NCBI GenBank assembly: GCA_947626145.1
Contig: CANQRB010000003.1
Coordinates: forward strand, 232,310-296,309
Source of the DNA: an uncultured Clostridia bacterium
GTDB lineage: Bacteria > Bacillota > Clostridia > UMGS1883
DNA: 64,000 nucleotides
Reading direction: 5' to 3'
Below, piece by piece: positions 1 to 9,102 of the stretch; the stretch's first letter is position 1; each line of letters starts with the position of its first letter. Under the pieces are notes generated by a model, which saw only the letters and a list, made by a program, of their open reading frames with translations, searched no databases and was not told the origin of the DNA. A program made the position numbers and the translations under genes.

Positions 1-172
1 GGGTAAAGGTCACTATCAGCAGCCGGTTCACGTCCACGGGATCGGGGCCGGTGATGCGCCCCAAAACCCGCGCGCCGAGGACCTGAGTCTTGCCGCTGCC
101 GGCGGCGGCGCTGACGGTTATATTCTTGGGCGGCTCGTTTACCGCCGCAAGCTGTTGCTCGTTAAGCTGCAA
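1..172 (-). CDS. addA: AddA helicase-nuclease, N-terminal fragment (runs off the window)
   Basis: This is the first 57 codons of a UvrD-type helicase. The reverse strand reads a Q-motif-like LNEQQLAAV, then the Walker A stretch SAAAGSGKT and the LLIVTFT strand, the usual start of AddA. AddAB processes double-strand DNA ends for RecA loading in Firmicutes (family knowledge). I place the start at TTG (170-172) because a GGAGG lies 8 bases upstream; an in-frame GTG overlaps that GGAGG and is too close. The rest of the gene lies left of the window. UvrD/PcrA is a less likely alternative because the AAAGSGKT form is typical of AddA. Confidence 0.82.
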   Translation of the reverse strand, partial: MQLNEQQLAAVNEPPKNITVSAAAGSGKTQVLGARVLGRITGPDPVDVNRLLIVTFT

Positions 173-194
173 GATGAACACCTCCGTGTAAATT

Positions 195-232
195 TGGAAT
201 TAGGAGTGAGGAATGAGGAATGAGGAATATTA
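195..232. repeat. dispersed AATTAGGAATGAGGAAT-type repeat, copy 1
   Basis: Short tandem GAGGAAT units follow a GGAATTAGGAGTG start. The same string recurs near 6000-6030 (direct), 6317-6352 (inverted) and 12490-12517 (inverted). The sequence after it (GTTACTTTATTTGTCATTG) is also related to the segments next to the other copies, so it is part of a larger dispersed element. Confidence 0.7.
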
Positions 233-299
233 ATGTGGCTGTTACTTTATTTGTCATTGATGATGTAAGCCGTCACAGCGGGGCGGCACGGGCAAAAAA

Positions 300-318
300 T
301 TTGTCGTAAAATGTCGAA
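300..318 (+). promoter_or_regulatory. two tandem Spo0A-like boxes
   Basis: TGTCGTA at 302-308 and TGTCGAA at 312-318 lie 10 bp apart, one helical turn. TGTCGAA matches the known 0A box; the first box has one change. The pair is 30 bp upstream of the -35 at 349. The same arrangement occurs in front of the paralogous small gene at 5065. Binding by Spo0A is inferred. Confidence 0.5.
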
Positions 319-348
319 AATATTCGCGGCAAAATTCAATAAAAACTC

Positions 349-377
349 TTTACTTTTTACATATTTTGTGTTATTAT
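349..377 (+). promoter_or_regulatory. sigma-A-type promoter of the structured RNA/small-protein locus
   Basis: The -35 is TTTACT (349-354), the spacer 17 bp and the -10 TATTAT (372-377), which predicts a start near 384. An overlapping alternative is TTTACA (356-361), 16 bp, GATAAT (378-383). The first choice fits better because the RNA would then begin exactly where the long terminal stem begins. Confidence 0.6.
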
Positions 378-383
378 GATAAT

Positions 384-660
384 GCAACATAAAATACAAC
401 CTTGAGCGGCCATCTCATCCGGACATCTGTATGAGAGCCGACCGGCACCTTTCCGCCCCTTGAGGGCTGCCTTTTGTGTGTGAAATTTTTCAGCAGCAGT
501 CTTAACTATACCGCATGTTTTTTACCTCTCGGTAAAAATGCCAAGCCCTATAATGTGCGGTGCTGCTGCTAATGTGTGTTATAGGTTCGTATTTTATGTT
601 GCAGTAAAAAACGAGGCTTGGCATTTTTCGGTGCGCGGCTTCGGCTGCGCACTTTTTATT
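384..660 (+). ncRNA. structured RNA or leader of unknown class
   Basis: About 275 bases lie between a good promoter and an intrinsic terminator. Complementary arms seen in the sequence are: 383-397 with 589-603 (15 bp, closing stem), 491-498 with 561-568 plus 511-515 with 556-560, a perfect 8 bp hairpin 519-526/531-538 with a TCTC loop, and 534-547 with 615-628 (14 perfect bp). The last helix competes with the hairpin and crosses the 491/561 helix, so the RNA must form a pseudoknot or switch between folds. I could not match it to tmRNA, RNase P, SRP RNA or a riboswitch I know. 6S-like or raiA-like RNAs remain possible. It lies upstream of a 45-aa gene. Confidence 0.5.
631..657 (+). terminator. 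intrinsic terminator ending the structured RNA
   Basis: GTGCGC (631-636) pairs with GCGCAC (647-652) around a GGCTTCGGCT core, followed by TTTTT. It stands 45 bases before the next gene start, so readthrough would control that gene. Confidence 0.75.
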
Positions 661-702
661 TGTCGGGTCGAAAATATTACTGCGACGAAAGGACGGATAA
701 AA

Positions 703-840
703 ATGACCGAAAACAGCAAGACAGCTTTTGAGCGGATAGCGGAGCTGGAAAGCGCCCTGCTGGACAGGCTGCAAGGCGAAGAGCTGGATATGCTCAATGA
801 CCTGATCGAGGCTTGGACCGAATACTGTGACGAAAAATAG
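703..840 (+). CDS. 45-aa acidic small protein (paralogue of the gene at 4883-5065)
   Basis: The function is unknown. Residues 9-42 carry the pattern AFERIAxLExxLLDRLxGEELxxLNDLIEAWTxYCD, which is nearly identical in the 60-aa protein encoded at 4883-5065. The pattern looks all-helical and amphipathic, with no signal peptide or membrane segment. I chose ATG 703 because AAAGGACGG lies just upstream and homology between the two proteins begins after this start; a longer open frame from 538 would run through the structured RNA and terminator. Expression probably needs readthrough of the terminator at 631-657. Sequence conservation between two loci supports real coding. Confidence 0.7.
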   Translation: MTENSKTAFERIAELESALLDRLQGEELDMLNDLIEAWTEYCDEK

Positions 841-877
841 GGGCACAGTCAAGCCGCAGACTAAAAAATTGCTTTTT

Positions 878-907
878 AAAAGGGGCCGCGAGCGCGTCCC
901 CTTTTTT
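878..907. terminator. bidirectional terminator between small gene and guaB
   Basis: AAAAGGGG plus CGCG (887-890) pairs with CGCG (893-896) plus CCCCTTTT. A-runs and T-runs on the two sides let it work in both directions for the convergent genes. Confidence 0.75.
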
Positions 908-919
908 CTTTACACGTTT

Positions 920-2377
<1,458 letters not shown>

Positions 2378-2422
2378 TTATCGTCCTTTCCTATTTATAT
2401 TTCACGTTTCTTATCATTTTAT

Positions 2423-2451
2423 ATTATACCAAAAACGTCAATCTTCGTCAA
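2423..2451 (-). promoter_or_regulatory. guaB promoter
   Basis: Read on the minus strand: -35 TTGACG (2446-2451), 17 bp, -10 TATAAT (2423-2428). It overlaps the last codons of dusB and points at guaB. Confidence 0.75.
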
Positions 2452-3388
2452 TAGCTTTTTTTAATATTTCCCGCATTTTTTCAAGAGTGACGGCGCGGTT
2501 GATCTCCTCCCGCAGAGAAGCGGCCCCTTTTACGCCGCGTATGTACCAGGCGGCGTGCTTGCGGGCCTCGAGGATGCCGATGTGTTCGCCCTTGTATCTG
2601 ACTATCAATTCGACGTGCTCAAGGGCGATGTCCATTTTTTCCTTTTGGCTCAGCTCCCGAGGGGCTCTCCCCTCCATGGCGGCGGCGATCTCGGCGAATA
2701 TCCACGGGCGGCCCTGAGCGCCCCGGCCCACCATCACTCCATCGGCTCCGGTCTCCTCCATGAGGGAGAGAGCGTCGGCGGCGGAGCAGACGTCGCCGTT
2801 GGCGATGAGAGGAATGGTTATCCGTTCACGGACGGCCTTAATGACGTTTCTGTCAGATACGCCGGAATAAAACTGGGAACGGGTGCGGCCGTGTACCGTA
2901 ATTGCGGCGGCCCCGTTTTTCTGGGCCGTTTCGGCCATGAGGGGGGCGTTGACGTGCTCCGAATCCCAGCCGGCCCGCATTTTCACGGTGACGGGGCCGG
3001 ACGCTGCCTCCACGGCGGCGGCGATTATCTCACCGGCCAGAACCGGATCCCGCATAAGGGCGCAGCCCTCGCCGTTGCCGGTTATCTTCGGGGCGGGACA
3101 GCCCATGTTCAGATCCACAAAAAGACCCATTTTTTCCGCCGTCGGCACGGCTTTGGCCACGGTTTCGGGCTCGCTGCCGAAAAGCTGCACCGCCGTTGGC
3201 AGATTTTCGGTTTCCATAAGGCGGAAGGTTTTGGCGTTGTCGAAGCCGAGGGCCTTGGCGCTGACCATTTCGGTATAGGACAGAACGGCGCCCATCTTGT
3301 GACAGACAAGGCGGAAGGGCAGGTCGGCCACACCGGCCATGGGAGCCAAAACGGCGCCGCTCCCCAGTTCAATGCCGCCCAAAATCAT
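2438..3388 (-). CDS. dusB: tRNA-dihydrouridine synthase (DusB-type)
   Basis: This FMN enzyme reduces uridines in the tRNA D-loop. The 316-aa protein has the N-terminal LAPMAGVADLPFR, the active-site NMGCPAPKI (Cys about residue 97), the HGRTRSQFYSG segment and the phosphate-binding IANGDV and GVMVGRGAQGRPWIF motifs of the Dus family. Its start overlaps the end of the EIIC-like gene by 4 bases (ATGA), so the two are translationally coupled; no functional link is known. The exact subtype (DusB versus other Firmicutes Dus) is by overall resemblance. Confidence 0.93.
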   Translation of the reverse strand: MILGGIELGSGAVLAPMAGVADLPFRLVCHKMGAVLSYTEMVSAKALGFDNAKTFRLMETENLPTAVQLFGSEPETVAKAVPTAEKMGLFVDLNMGCPAPKITGNGEGCALMRDPVLAGEIIAAAVEAASGPVTVKMRAGWDSEHVNAPLMAETAQKNGAAAITVHGRTRSQFYSGVSDRNVIKAVRERITIPLIANGDVCSAADALSLMEETGADGVMVGRGAQGRPWIFAEIAAAMEGRAPRELSQKEKMDIALEHVELIVRYKGEHIGILEARKHAAWYIRGVKGAASLREEINRAVTLEKMREILKKAIDED

Positions 3389-4464
3389 ATGTCAAGCTTC
3401 ATGTCGCCGGGACGTATCCAGCCGGCCTTTCTCATGCCCTCGCTGACGGCCAGACTGATGACGGCGGGAAGGACGAAATACATCACCAAAATCACGCCCA
3501 GCACCGTACCGGCGTTGCCATTGGGGGCCATCGTTGTCCAGGTCATAATGGGGCCCACAAGTCCCGCCGTACCCATGCCGCTGCCCACGGCGTTGGACTC
3601 CATATGGAAGAGCATGGTGGACACCGGCCCCAGCACGGCGCTGCTGACAATGGCGGGCAGCCAGATCAGGGGACGGCGTATTATGTTGGGTATCTGGAGC
3701 ATACTGGTGCCAAGACCCTGAGCGATGAGGCCGCCCACTTTATTTTCACGGTAGCTGGCCACGGCGAAGCCTATCATGTTGGCGCAGCAGCCCACAGTGG
3801 CGGCTCCGGCGGCAAGGCCGCTGAGGCCAAGGGACACGCCTATGGCGGCGGAGCTTATGGGAAGGGTCAGGAACACGCCCATGAGGACGGATACCACGAT
3901 ACCCATGATGAAGGGCTGCTGCTCGGTGCCCCAGTTGACAAGCTGACCCAGCCAGCCCATAAAGGTTGAGATATAAGGCCCTACCAGCAGTCCGGCGGCG
4001 CTGCCGACCACGGTGCAGCACACGGGAGTCAGAAGAATGTCTATACCTGTTTTGCCGCTGACGAGACGCCCGATTCCGATGGCGGCTATGGCCCCCACAA
4101 AGGCCCCCAGAGGCTCGCCGGGAGGGGTGACGGCAAAGGCTCCGCCGGCGAAGAAGGTTCCGGCCAGAATGGCCTTGGCGTAGGCGCCCACCAGTCCGCA
4201 GAGGGCTGCGCTGATGGTCACGAGTGGCGCGGTCTGTTTAAGCTTCATGGCCGTGCCGCAGCCTATGCCCGCACCGGTGAGGAGCTGGGCGGTCTTACCC
4301 ACAACCAGCAGAAGATTGCCCAAACGGCCGGGAACGAACTCGGCTATCTGGGCGAAAATAGTGCCCACGATAAGAGTGGCGAAAAGCCCAAGCGCCATTC
4401 CGCTCAGGCCGTCAATGAACACCGTGTAGAAAACATTGGCCTTTTTTGCATTGTTTTTCGGCAT
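3385..4464 (-). CDS. PTS EIIC-type (EIIC_2/PfoR-like) integral membrane protein
   Basis: The 359-aa protein is strongly hydrophobic with about nine to ten Gly/Ala-rich membrane segments. The pattern (FIDGLSGMALGLFATLI near residue 15, LLTGAGIGCGTAMKL near 80, a long loop at TPPGEPLGAFVG) fits the EIIC_2 family, which includes clostridial PfoS/R-like proteins. No EIIA/EIIB genes are adjacent, so sugar transport by phosphorylation is unproven and the substrate is unknown. It is the first gene of a minus-strand run with dusB. ATG 4464 follows a GGAGG. Confidence 0.8.
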   Translation of the reverse strand: MPKNNAKKANVFYTVFIDGLSGMALGLFATLIVGTIFAQIAEFVPGRLGNLLLVVGKTAQLLTGAGIGCGTAMKLKQTAPLVTISAALCGLVGAYAKAILAGTFFAGGAFAVTPPGEPLGAFVGAIAAIGIGRLVSGKTGIDILLTPVCCTVVGSAAGLLVGPYISTFMGWLGQLVNWGTEQQPFIMGIVVSVLMGVFLTLPISSAAIGVSLGLSGLAAGAATVGCCANMIGFAVASYRENKVGGLIAQGLGTSMLQIPNIIRRPLIWLPAIVSSAVLGPVSTMLFHMESNAVGSGMGTAGLVGPIMTWTTMAPNGNAGTVLGVILVMYFVLPAVISLAVSEGMRKAGWIRPGDMKLDI

Positions 4465-4553
4465 AACAATTCCTCCATGTGTAGATTTTTATTATTATAT
4501 AACGGCCAAGGCAAAAAATCAAGAAAAAAATTTCACAAAGTATAAAAAAACTA

Positions 4554-4582
4554 TTGAAAATAATTATAATTTGTGTTAAAGT
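4554..4582 (+). promoter_or_regulatory. ferredoxin promoter
   Basis: -35 TTGAAA (4554-4559), 17 bp, -10 TAAAGT (4577-4582), about 50 bp before the ferredoxin start. Confidence 0.55.
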
Positions 4583-4632
4583 AGGATTAAGGATATTGTG
4601 TCCTGAAAAAAAATAAGCGAGGTGTATTTATC

Positions 4633-4803
4633 ATGGCATATGTTATCAGCGACGACTGCATCAGCTGCGGCGCTTGTGCCGATGGATGTCCCGTAAGCTG
4701 CATCAGCGAGGGCGACGGCAAGTACGTAATTGACGCGGATCAGTGCATCGAGTGCGGCGCCTGCGCCGACACCTGTCCTGTGGGCGCTCCTTCTCAGGAG
4801 TAA
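4633..4803 (+). CDS. 2[4Fe-4S] ferredoxin
   Basis: This 56-aa protein is a small electron carrier of clostridial type. It has two copies of the cluster motif: CISCGACADGCPVSC (residues 9-23) and CIECGACADTCPVG (about 38-51), eight cysteines in all. The N-terminal MAYVISDDC is typical. ATG 4633 follows GAGGTG. Its own promoter and terminator make it a single-gene unit. It supports an anaerobic fermentative host. Confidence 0.95.
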   Translation: MAYVISDDCISCGACADGCPVSCISEGDGKYVIDADQCIECGACADTCPVGAPSQE

Positions 4804-4821
4804 TCGGGTAATGAACCCGAA

Positions 4822-4852
4822 ATAAATGGGGCTTCGACGAAGCCCCATTTAT
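4822..4852. terminator. shared terminator hairpin
   Basis: A near-perfect palindrome ATAAATGGGGCTTCG (4822-4836) and its complement (4838-4852) sits between the convergent ferredoxin and small-protein genes. The T-tail is weak, but it is symmetric and can serve both. Confidence 0.65.
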
Positions 4853-4882
4853 GCTTATACGGTTTATGACCGGCCACAGTGT

Positions 4883-5065
4883 CTACGCCTTCCAAAAATC
4901 GCAGTAGACCGTCCACGCCTCGATGAGGTCGTTGAGCAGACCGAGCTCCTCGCCCCGAAGTCTGTCCAACAGCTCGCCCTCGATCCTCGCTATCCGCTCA
5001 AAGGCGGCCTCCTTGGTTTCGGGTTCGATCACGCCGAACCGATCCGAGGTTTTCACTACACTCAT
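4883..5065 (-). CDS. 60-aa acidic small protein (paralogue of the gene at 703-840)
   Basis: The function is unknown. From residue 20 it matches the 45-aa protein at 703-840: AAFERIARIEGELLDRL, then GEELGLLNDLIEAWTVYCD. It has an extra N-terminal arm of about 16 residues. I chose ATG 5065 because AGGGTGG lies 8 bases upstream; an earlier in-frame GTG at 5077 overlaps that site. A leader of about 130 bases with GC-rich hairpin potential separates it from its promoter. The promoter layout equals that of the paralogue, including tandem 0A-like boxes. A link to the start of stationary phase or sporulation is inferred only from these boxes. Confidence 0.75.
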   Translation of the reverse strand: MSVVKTSDRFGVIEPETKEAAFERIARIEGELLDRLRGEELGLLNDLIEAWTVYCDFWKA

Positions 5066-5203
5066 TATTTTTTCCACCCTTTCAAATATTTCATCCGGTC
5101 ACACGGTCCGGACATTATTCGGCAACGCGCCGCCGAACGGCTCCGCCGGTGCGTTTTTTTGGATAAAAACGGGATTAAAACGCCGCTTTTGTCCTGCAAT
5201 CAT

Positions 5204-5232
5204 ATAATAACACAGATTTTGTAAAATGTAAA
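5204..5232 (-). promoter_or_regulatory. promoter of the 60-aa protein gene
   Basis: Minus strand: -35 TTTACA (5227-5232), 17 bp, -10 TATTAT (5204-5209). The spacer ends in TGTGT, as in the promoter at 349-377. Confidence 0.65.
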
Positions 5233-5262
5233 TACTTTTTAACGAAATTTATCGTAAAACAT

Positions 5263-5279
5263 TTCGACAAATAACGACA
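5263..5279 (-). promoter_or_regulatory. two tandem Spo0A-like boxes
   Basis: On the minus strand TGTCGTT (5273-5279) and TGTCGAA (5263-5269) are 10 bp apart and 30 bp upstream of the -35, as in the first locus. They also lie just 20 bp before the trmN6 start on the other strand, so they could act on either gene. Confidence 0.5.
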
Positions 5280-5298
5280 AATTGCGCAGGAGGCAGAC

Positions 5299-6027
5299 AT
5301 GGAAAAAATCGAAGATCTCGGCATCGGCGGCTACAGGGTCATACAGAGCAAGGAGGGCTTCTGCTTCGGCAGCGACGCGGTGCTGCTCTCAAAATTTGCC
5401 AAAGTGAAAAGGGGCGGCCGGGGGCTGGATCTGTGTACCGGCACGGGAATAATTCCGGTGCTGACCTACGCTTTGTACGGGCCTGAGAGCATCGACGCCG
5501 TGGAGATAATCCCCCGGGTGGCGGATATGGCCGCCCGAACCATGGAGCTCAACGGACTGTCGGACATCATAAGGGTAAAAAACGCCGACCTGAAGGATGC
5601 GCCGGAAATATACGGCAGCCGTGTCTTCGACTTCGTCACCTGCAATCCCCCGTACATGAACAGCGGCGGCGGCATAGTAAATCCCAAGGACGAGCTGGCA
5701 CTGAGCCGCCACGAGATAGCCTGCACCCTTGATGACGTGGTAAGGGTCGCGGCCAAATGCCTGAAGCAGACGGGGAAGCTTTTCATGGTACACCGGGCGG
5801 ACAGACTCTGCGATGTGATAACCACCATGAGGAAGCACAGGATAGAGCCGAAGCGTCTGGCAGTGGTGTATCCGAATTCCGCCGGTGCGGCGAGCCTTAT
5901 CCTTGTGGAGGGGCTGATGAACGGCAGACCCCAGCTCAGACTGGAAAAGCCCGTGTTTATGTACGACGACGCGGGGAACTATTTGCAGAACATTAGTGAT
6001 AATGAGGAATTAGGAATGAGGAATTAG
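5299..6027 (+). CDS. trmN6: tRNA1(Val) (adenine37-N6)-methyltransferase-like protein
   Basis: This SAM-dependent methyltransferase (YabB/TrmN6 family) has 242 residues. Motif I is LDLCTGTGIIPVL (about 44-56) and the N6-adenine motif NPPY is at about 117. The N-terminal EDLGIGGYRVIQSKEGFCFGSDAVLLS is the family signature. GGAGG precedes ATG 5299. The order trmN6 then rsmI is the usual Firmicutes order. The last residues (NEELGMRN) and the stop codon are encoded by a dispersed GAGGAATTAGGAAT repeat, so the original C-terminus was probably replaced by repeat insertion. That tail is outside the catalytic core. Confidence 0.9.
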   Translation: MEKIEDLGIGGYRVIQSKEGFCFGSDAVLLSKFAKVKRGGRGLDLCTGTGIIPVLTYALYGPESIDAVEIIPRVADMAARTMELNGLSDIIRVKNADLKDAPEIYGSRVFDFVTCNPPYMNSGGGIVNPKDELALSRHEIACTLDDVVRVAAKCLKQTGKLFMVHRADRLCDVITTMRKHRIEPKRLAVVYPNSAGAASLILVEGLMNGRPQLRLEKPVFMYDDAGNYLQNISDNEELGMRN

Positions 6028-6352
6028 GAATAGGGCGGGCATTGACTCTATTTGTTATTGTCGGTGTGAGATTACACAGGAAGATTTGATTGATAATTCC
6101 GTTTATTATTGTTACCGTAAACGTTTGATGGCGGACGCCCGATGGGCGCCCCTACAAAATACAGGTCACGTCACTGTAACAGCGGCGCGCCGGAATACGC
6201 ATCTCCTTGTCGCGCCCTACCGGATATTTTATCATTGTCTCGTTTACGGTACGCACACGCCGACAAAATACAGCCTCACGCCGCCAACGACAAAATGCCG
6301 TAACTGCCCCGTCAGTATTCCTCATTCCTAATTCCTTATTCCTCATTTCTAA
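6000..6352. repeat. MITE-like segment bounded by inverted GAGGAATTAGGAAT repeats
   Basis: The left edge (6000-6030) and right edge (6317-6352) carry the same short repeat in opposite orientation. Inside, at 6111-6155, is the palindromic module that reads GTAGGGGCGCCCAT on the minus strand, with a GTTACCGTAAACG edge. I see no gene or transposase. The gap 6028-6377 between trmN6 and rsmI holds only this. Confidence 0.6.
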
Positions 6353-6377
6353 TAAAAAAAACAAAGGAGGCTCCGTC

Positions 6378-7217
6378 ATGCCCGGCAAGCTTTATCTCTG
6401 CGCCACGCCCATCGGGAACCTTGGCGACATAACCTACCGCTGTGTCGAGACCCTGAAGTCGGTAGACGTTGTCGCCGCCGAGGACACCCGGCGCACGATC
6501 ACACTCTTGAACTACCTCAATATCGAAAAGCCCCTTGTCAGCTATCACGACCACAACCGGAAGGAAAAGGGCGGCGCTCTGCTGGAAAGGCTGAAAAACG
6601 GAGAAAATATCGCTCTCGTCAGCGATGCCGGCACCCCGGCCATCAGCGACCCGGGCGAGGATCTTGTGGCCCTCTGCGCCGAAAACGGCATCGAAACCGT
6701 GCCCATTCCCGGGCCGGTGGCGGCCATCAACGGCCTGATCGTCAGCGGTCTGCCAACGGGGCGCTTCGCCTTCGAGGGCTTTTTGTCCGTCAACCGCCGC
6801 AGCCGTACCGAGCTGCTGGAAAAGCTGCGGACGGAGGAACGCACCATAATTTTCCACGAGGCGCCTCACAAGCTTATGAACACACTCGCCGATCTGCGGA
6901 AATACCTGGGAAACCGGAGGATAGCCCTGTGCAGGGAAATGACCAAGATACACGAGGAGATATTCCGCACCGATCTGGACGGGGCCATCGCCCGATACAG
7001 TGAAAATCCTCCCAAGGGAGAATTCGTGCTGGTGGTGGAGGGCCGTCCCGCCGCCGAGGCCCGGGCGGAGGAGCGGGCAAGATGGGAGGAAATGACCGTG
7101 GAGGAGCACGTGAAAATGTACACCGACGCCGGCATGACCGAGAAAGAGGCCATCAAGGCCGCCGCAAACGACAGAGGTGTCAGCAAAAGAGACATATATA
7201 ATGTAATAAAAATTTGA
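6378..7217 (+). CDS. rsmI: 16S rRNA (cytidine1402-2'-O)-methyltransferase
   Basis: RsmI methylates the ribose of C1402 in the ribosomal decoding site. The 279-aa protein has the tetrapyrrole-methylase fold motifs LYLCATPIGNLGDIT (residue 5 on), VVAAEDTRRT, the LVSDAGTPAISDPG loop, and VPIPGPVAAINGL. ATG 6378 is preceded by AAAGGAGG; a longer open frame from 6207 runs through the repeat and lacks a ribosome site. The C-terminal region (about 225-279) has the small helical domain of the family. The gene is intact. Confidence 0.95.
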   Translation: MPGKLYLCATPIGNLGDITYRCVETLKSVDVVAAEDTRRTITLLNYLNIEKPLVSYHDHNRKEKGGALLERLKNGENIALVSDAGTPAISDPGEDLVALCAENGIETVPIPGPVAAINGLIVSGLPTGRFAFEGFLSVNRRSRTELLEKLRTEERTIIFHEAPHKLMNTLADLRKYLGNRRIALCREMTKIHEEIFRTDLDGAIARYSENPPKGEFVLVVEGRPAAEARAEERARWEEMTVEEHVKMYTDAGMTEKEAIKAAANDRGVSKRDIYNVIKI

Positions 7218-7235
7218 AAAAAATCAAAAAAACTA

Positions 7236-7264
7236 TTGCAAAACCTGTAAATGTGTATTATAAT
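7236..7264 (+). promoter_or_regulatory. promoter of the amino-acid ABC operon
   Basis: -35 TTGCAA (7236-7241), 17 bp, -10 TATAAT (7259-7264). This is a strong sigma-A-type promoter just after rsmI. Confidence 0.75.
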
Positions 7265-7275
7265 ATTTTTGATTA

Positions 7276-7302
7276 AGGCCAAATACATGAGGCCAAATAC
7301 AT
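7276..7302 (+). repeat. 13-bp tandem direct repeat in the 5' UTR
   Basis: AGGCCAAATACAT occurs at 7276-7288 and 7290-7302, between the -10 and the ribosome site AAGGAGGT. Position just after the expected start of transcription makes an operator possible. Confidence 0.6.
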
Positions 7303-7318
7303 AAGGAGGTAAATTCCA

Positions 7319-8278
7319 ATGAAAGCAACAAAAATTCTTGCGCTGATCCTGGCTCTCGCTTTGGCGGTATGCGCCTTTGCTGCCTGCGGCGACAAGACAA
7401 ACGACGAGGACGTAAACACAAACGCTCAGGGTGAGCAGACTCCCGAGGAGAGCGACACCATTGTCATGGGCACCCAGATAGGCTTCCCTCCCTTCGAGGT
7501 ATTTGACGACAACGCCCAGCCCGCCGGCTTCGACATCGATTTGTCCAACATGATAGCCGACGCCGCCGGTAAGAAGCTCCAGATCGAGAACATGGACTTC
7601 GGCGGACTTATCGCCGCCATCCAGTCCGGCAAGATCGACTTCAGCGCCGCAGGCATGAGCGTTACCAAGGAGAGACTGCAGAGCGTTGACTTCTCCAAGC
7701 CCTACTACTCCTCCCGTCAGGTAATCGTGGTTCCCGCCGACAGCACCATCGCCTCCAAGGAGGATCTGCTTGGCAAGAAGGTCGCCGTTCAGGAAGGCAC
7801 CACCGGCGACAGCATGGTTCGCGAGTTTAAGGAAACCGACAACGGCGAGCCCAAGGACAACACCGTATCCTTCAAGCTCAACGCCGACGTGGCCATGGAA
7901 GTGCTTAACGGCCGCGCAGACGCCTTTGTACTTGACGAGGAGCCCTCCAAGGCCATCGTCGCTCAGAACGAGGGCAAGCTGAAAATTCTTGACGTTGAGT
8001 TCGGCACCGAGGAGTACGCCATCGCCGTCAAGAAGGGCAACACCGAGCTGCTCGACATCATCAACGGCGTTATCGACCAGATGATGAGCGACGGCACCTA
8101 TGACGCCATGATCGCCGAATACTTCCCCGACAGAGCCGTTGAGGCCGAGGGCGAGCTCACTCCCGAGGAGCTTGAGAGCGAGGTAGAGACCGCCGTCGAG
8201 GGCGCTGTCGACCAGTTGGCCGAGGATGTTGACGCCGACGCTGACGCGGCCGCCGATACCGACGCCGCCGCCGAATAA
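7319..8278 (+). CDS. amino-acid ABC transporter substrate-binding lipoprotein
   Basis: This extracellular binding protein belongs to family 3 (polar amino acids). It has a lipoprotein signal peptide with the lipobox AFAAC (Cys about residue 23), then DTIVMGTQIGFPPFEVFDD and the AGMSVTKERLQSVDFSKPYY segment typical of HisJ/GlnH-like proteins. The last 45 residues are an unusual acidic tail (ELTPEELESEVETAVEG, then Asp/Ala-rich), which is not part of the fold. Permease and ATPase genes follow. Codons are highly biased, as expected for strong expression. The exact ligand cannot be told. Confidence 0.9.
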   Translation: MKATKILALILALALAVCAFAACGDKTNDEDVNTNAQGEQTPEESDTIVMGTQIGFPPFEVFDDNAQPAGFDIDLSNMIADAAGKKLQIENMDFGGLIAAIQSGKIDFSAAGMSVTKERLQSVDFSKPYYSSRQVIVVPADSTIASKEDLLGKKVAVQEGTTGDSMVREFKETDNGEPKDNTVSFKLNADVAMEVLNGRADAFVLDEEPSKAIVAQNEGKLKILDVEFGTEEYAIAVKKGNTELLDIINGVIDQMMSDGTYDAMIAEYFPDRAVEAEGELTPEELESEVETAVEGAVDQLAEDVDADADAAADTDAAAE

Positions 8279-8300
8279 GCGCGGGAAATAATTTGAAATG

Positions 8301-8372
8301 AAAAAGGGCGCGCGTTGAGCCTCGCTCGGGCGGAAAGGTCCGCTCCAGCGGGCTCGGGGCGCCCTTCTTTTT
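8301..8372 (+). terminator. internal terminator/attenuator after the binding-protein gene
   Basis: AAGGGCGC (8304-8311) pairs with GCGCCCTT (8359-8366), closing a longer GC-rich structure, followed by CTTTTT. It lies between the binding protein and permease, the usual place for partial termination that lowers permease levels. Confidence 0.7.
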
Positions 8373-8400
8373 AAAAAATCACACGAAAAGGAGGAGAAAT

Positions 8401-9102
8401 ATGGAGGGATTTTTCCAATTTCTTCAGAGCTTTGACCTTGGGCGGCAGATCTACCAGACAGTGTTCTACGCCGACCGGTGGAGCTGGTATCTGGACGGGC
8501 TTAAGCTTACGCTCCAGCTGACCTGCGGGGCCATACTCATCGGCACCCTGCTGGGCGTGATAACGGCCCTGTTTTCCATCAGCGGCTTCGCCCCCCTGCG
8601 CTTCATCGCCAAGGTATACACGACCATAATCCGCGGCACGCCAACGACGGTGCAGCTGCTGATAATGTACAACGTCATAATGGTATCCAGCACCAACAAA
8701 CTTCTTGTTGGTACGCTGGCCTTCGGCATCAACAGCGGCGCCTATGTGGCCGAGATACTGAGGGGCGGCATAATGAGCGTGGACAAGGGCCAGACCGAAG
8801 CGGGCCGAAGTCTGGGCCTCAAATCCTGGCAGACCATGCTTTACATAGTCCTGCCCCAGGCCATAAAAACCAGCATACCCACCTATACCAGCGAATTCAT
8901 CGTGCTCTTTAAGGAGACCAGTATCGCCGGCCTTATAGCCGTGACGGAGCTGACCAAGATAGCCAACATGATAACCAGCCAGACCTACAACGCCATGGTG
9001 CCGCTGATAGTTTCGGCTCTGATATATCTGGCGGTGGTAATGCTGCTGACCTTCGTATTCGGCAAGCTGGAAAGGAGGCTGCGCAAGAGTGACGCAAGAT
9101 AA
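8401..9102 (+). CDS. amino-acid ABC transporter permease
   Basis: This 233-aa HisM/GlnP-type permease has the N-terminal [12 protein letters not shown] segment, about five membrane helices, and the coupling loop [28 protein letters not shown] (about residues 138-165) that touches the ATPase. GGAGG precedes the ATG. It probably forms a homodimer, as no second permease gene is present. Its end overlaps the ATPase gene by 14 bases. Confidence 0.93.
   Translation: MEGFFQFLQSFDLGRQIYQTVFYADRWSWYLDGLKLTLQLTCGAILIGTLLGVITALFSISGFAPLRFIAKVYTTIIRGTPTTVQLLIMYNVIMVSSTNKLLVGTLAFGINSGAYVAEILRGGIMSVDKGQTEAGRSLGLKSWQTMLYIVLPQAIKTSIPTYTSEFIVLFKETSIAGLIAVTELTKIANMITSQTYNAMVPLIVSALIYLAVVMLLTFVFGKLERRLRKSDAR

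Noticed and set aside
384..660. 6S RNA, tmRNA, RNase P RNA or SRP RNA as identity of the structured RNA
   Set aside because: No conserved core motifs of RNase P, tmRNA or SRP RNA are present, and the 6S fit (long hairpin with a central bubble) cannot be shown by eye because of the crossing helices. Left as unknown.
538..702. Longer start for the 45-aa gene
   Set aside because: It would run through the structured RNA and its terminator, and has no match in the paralogue.
5089..5200. Intrinsic terminator in the leader of the 60-aa gene
   Set aside because: The GC-rich hairpin near 5125-5155 is not followed by a T-run on the minus strand.
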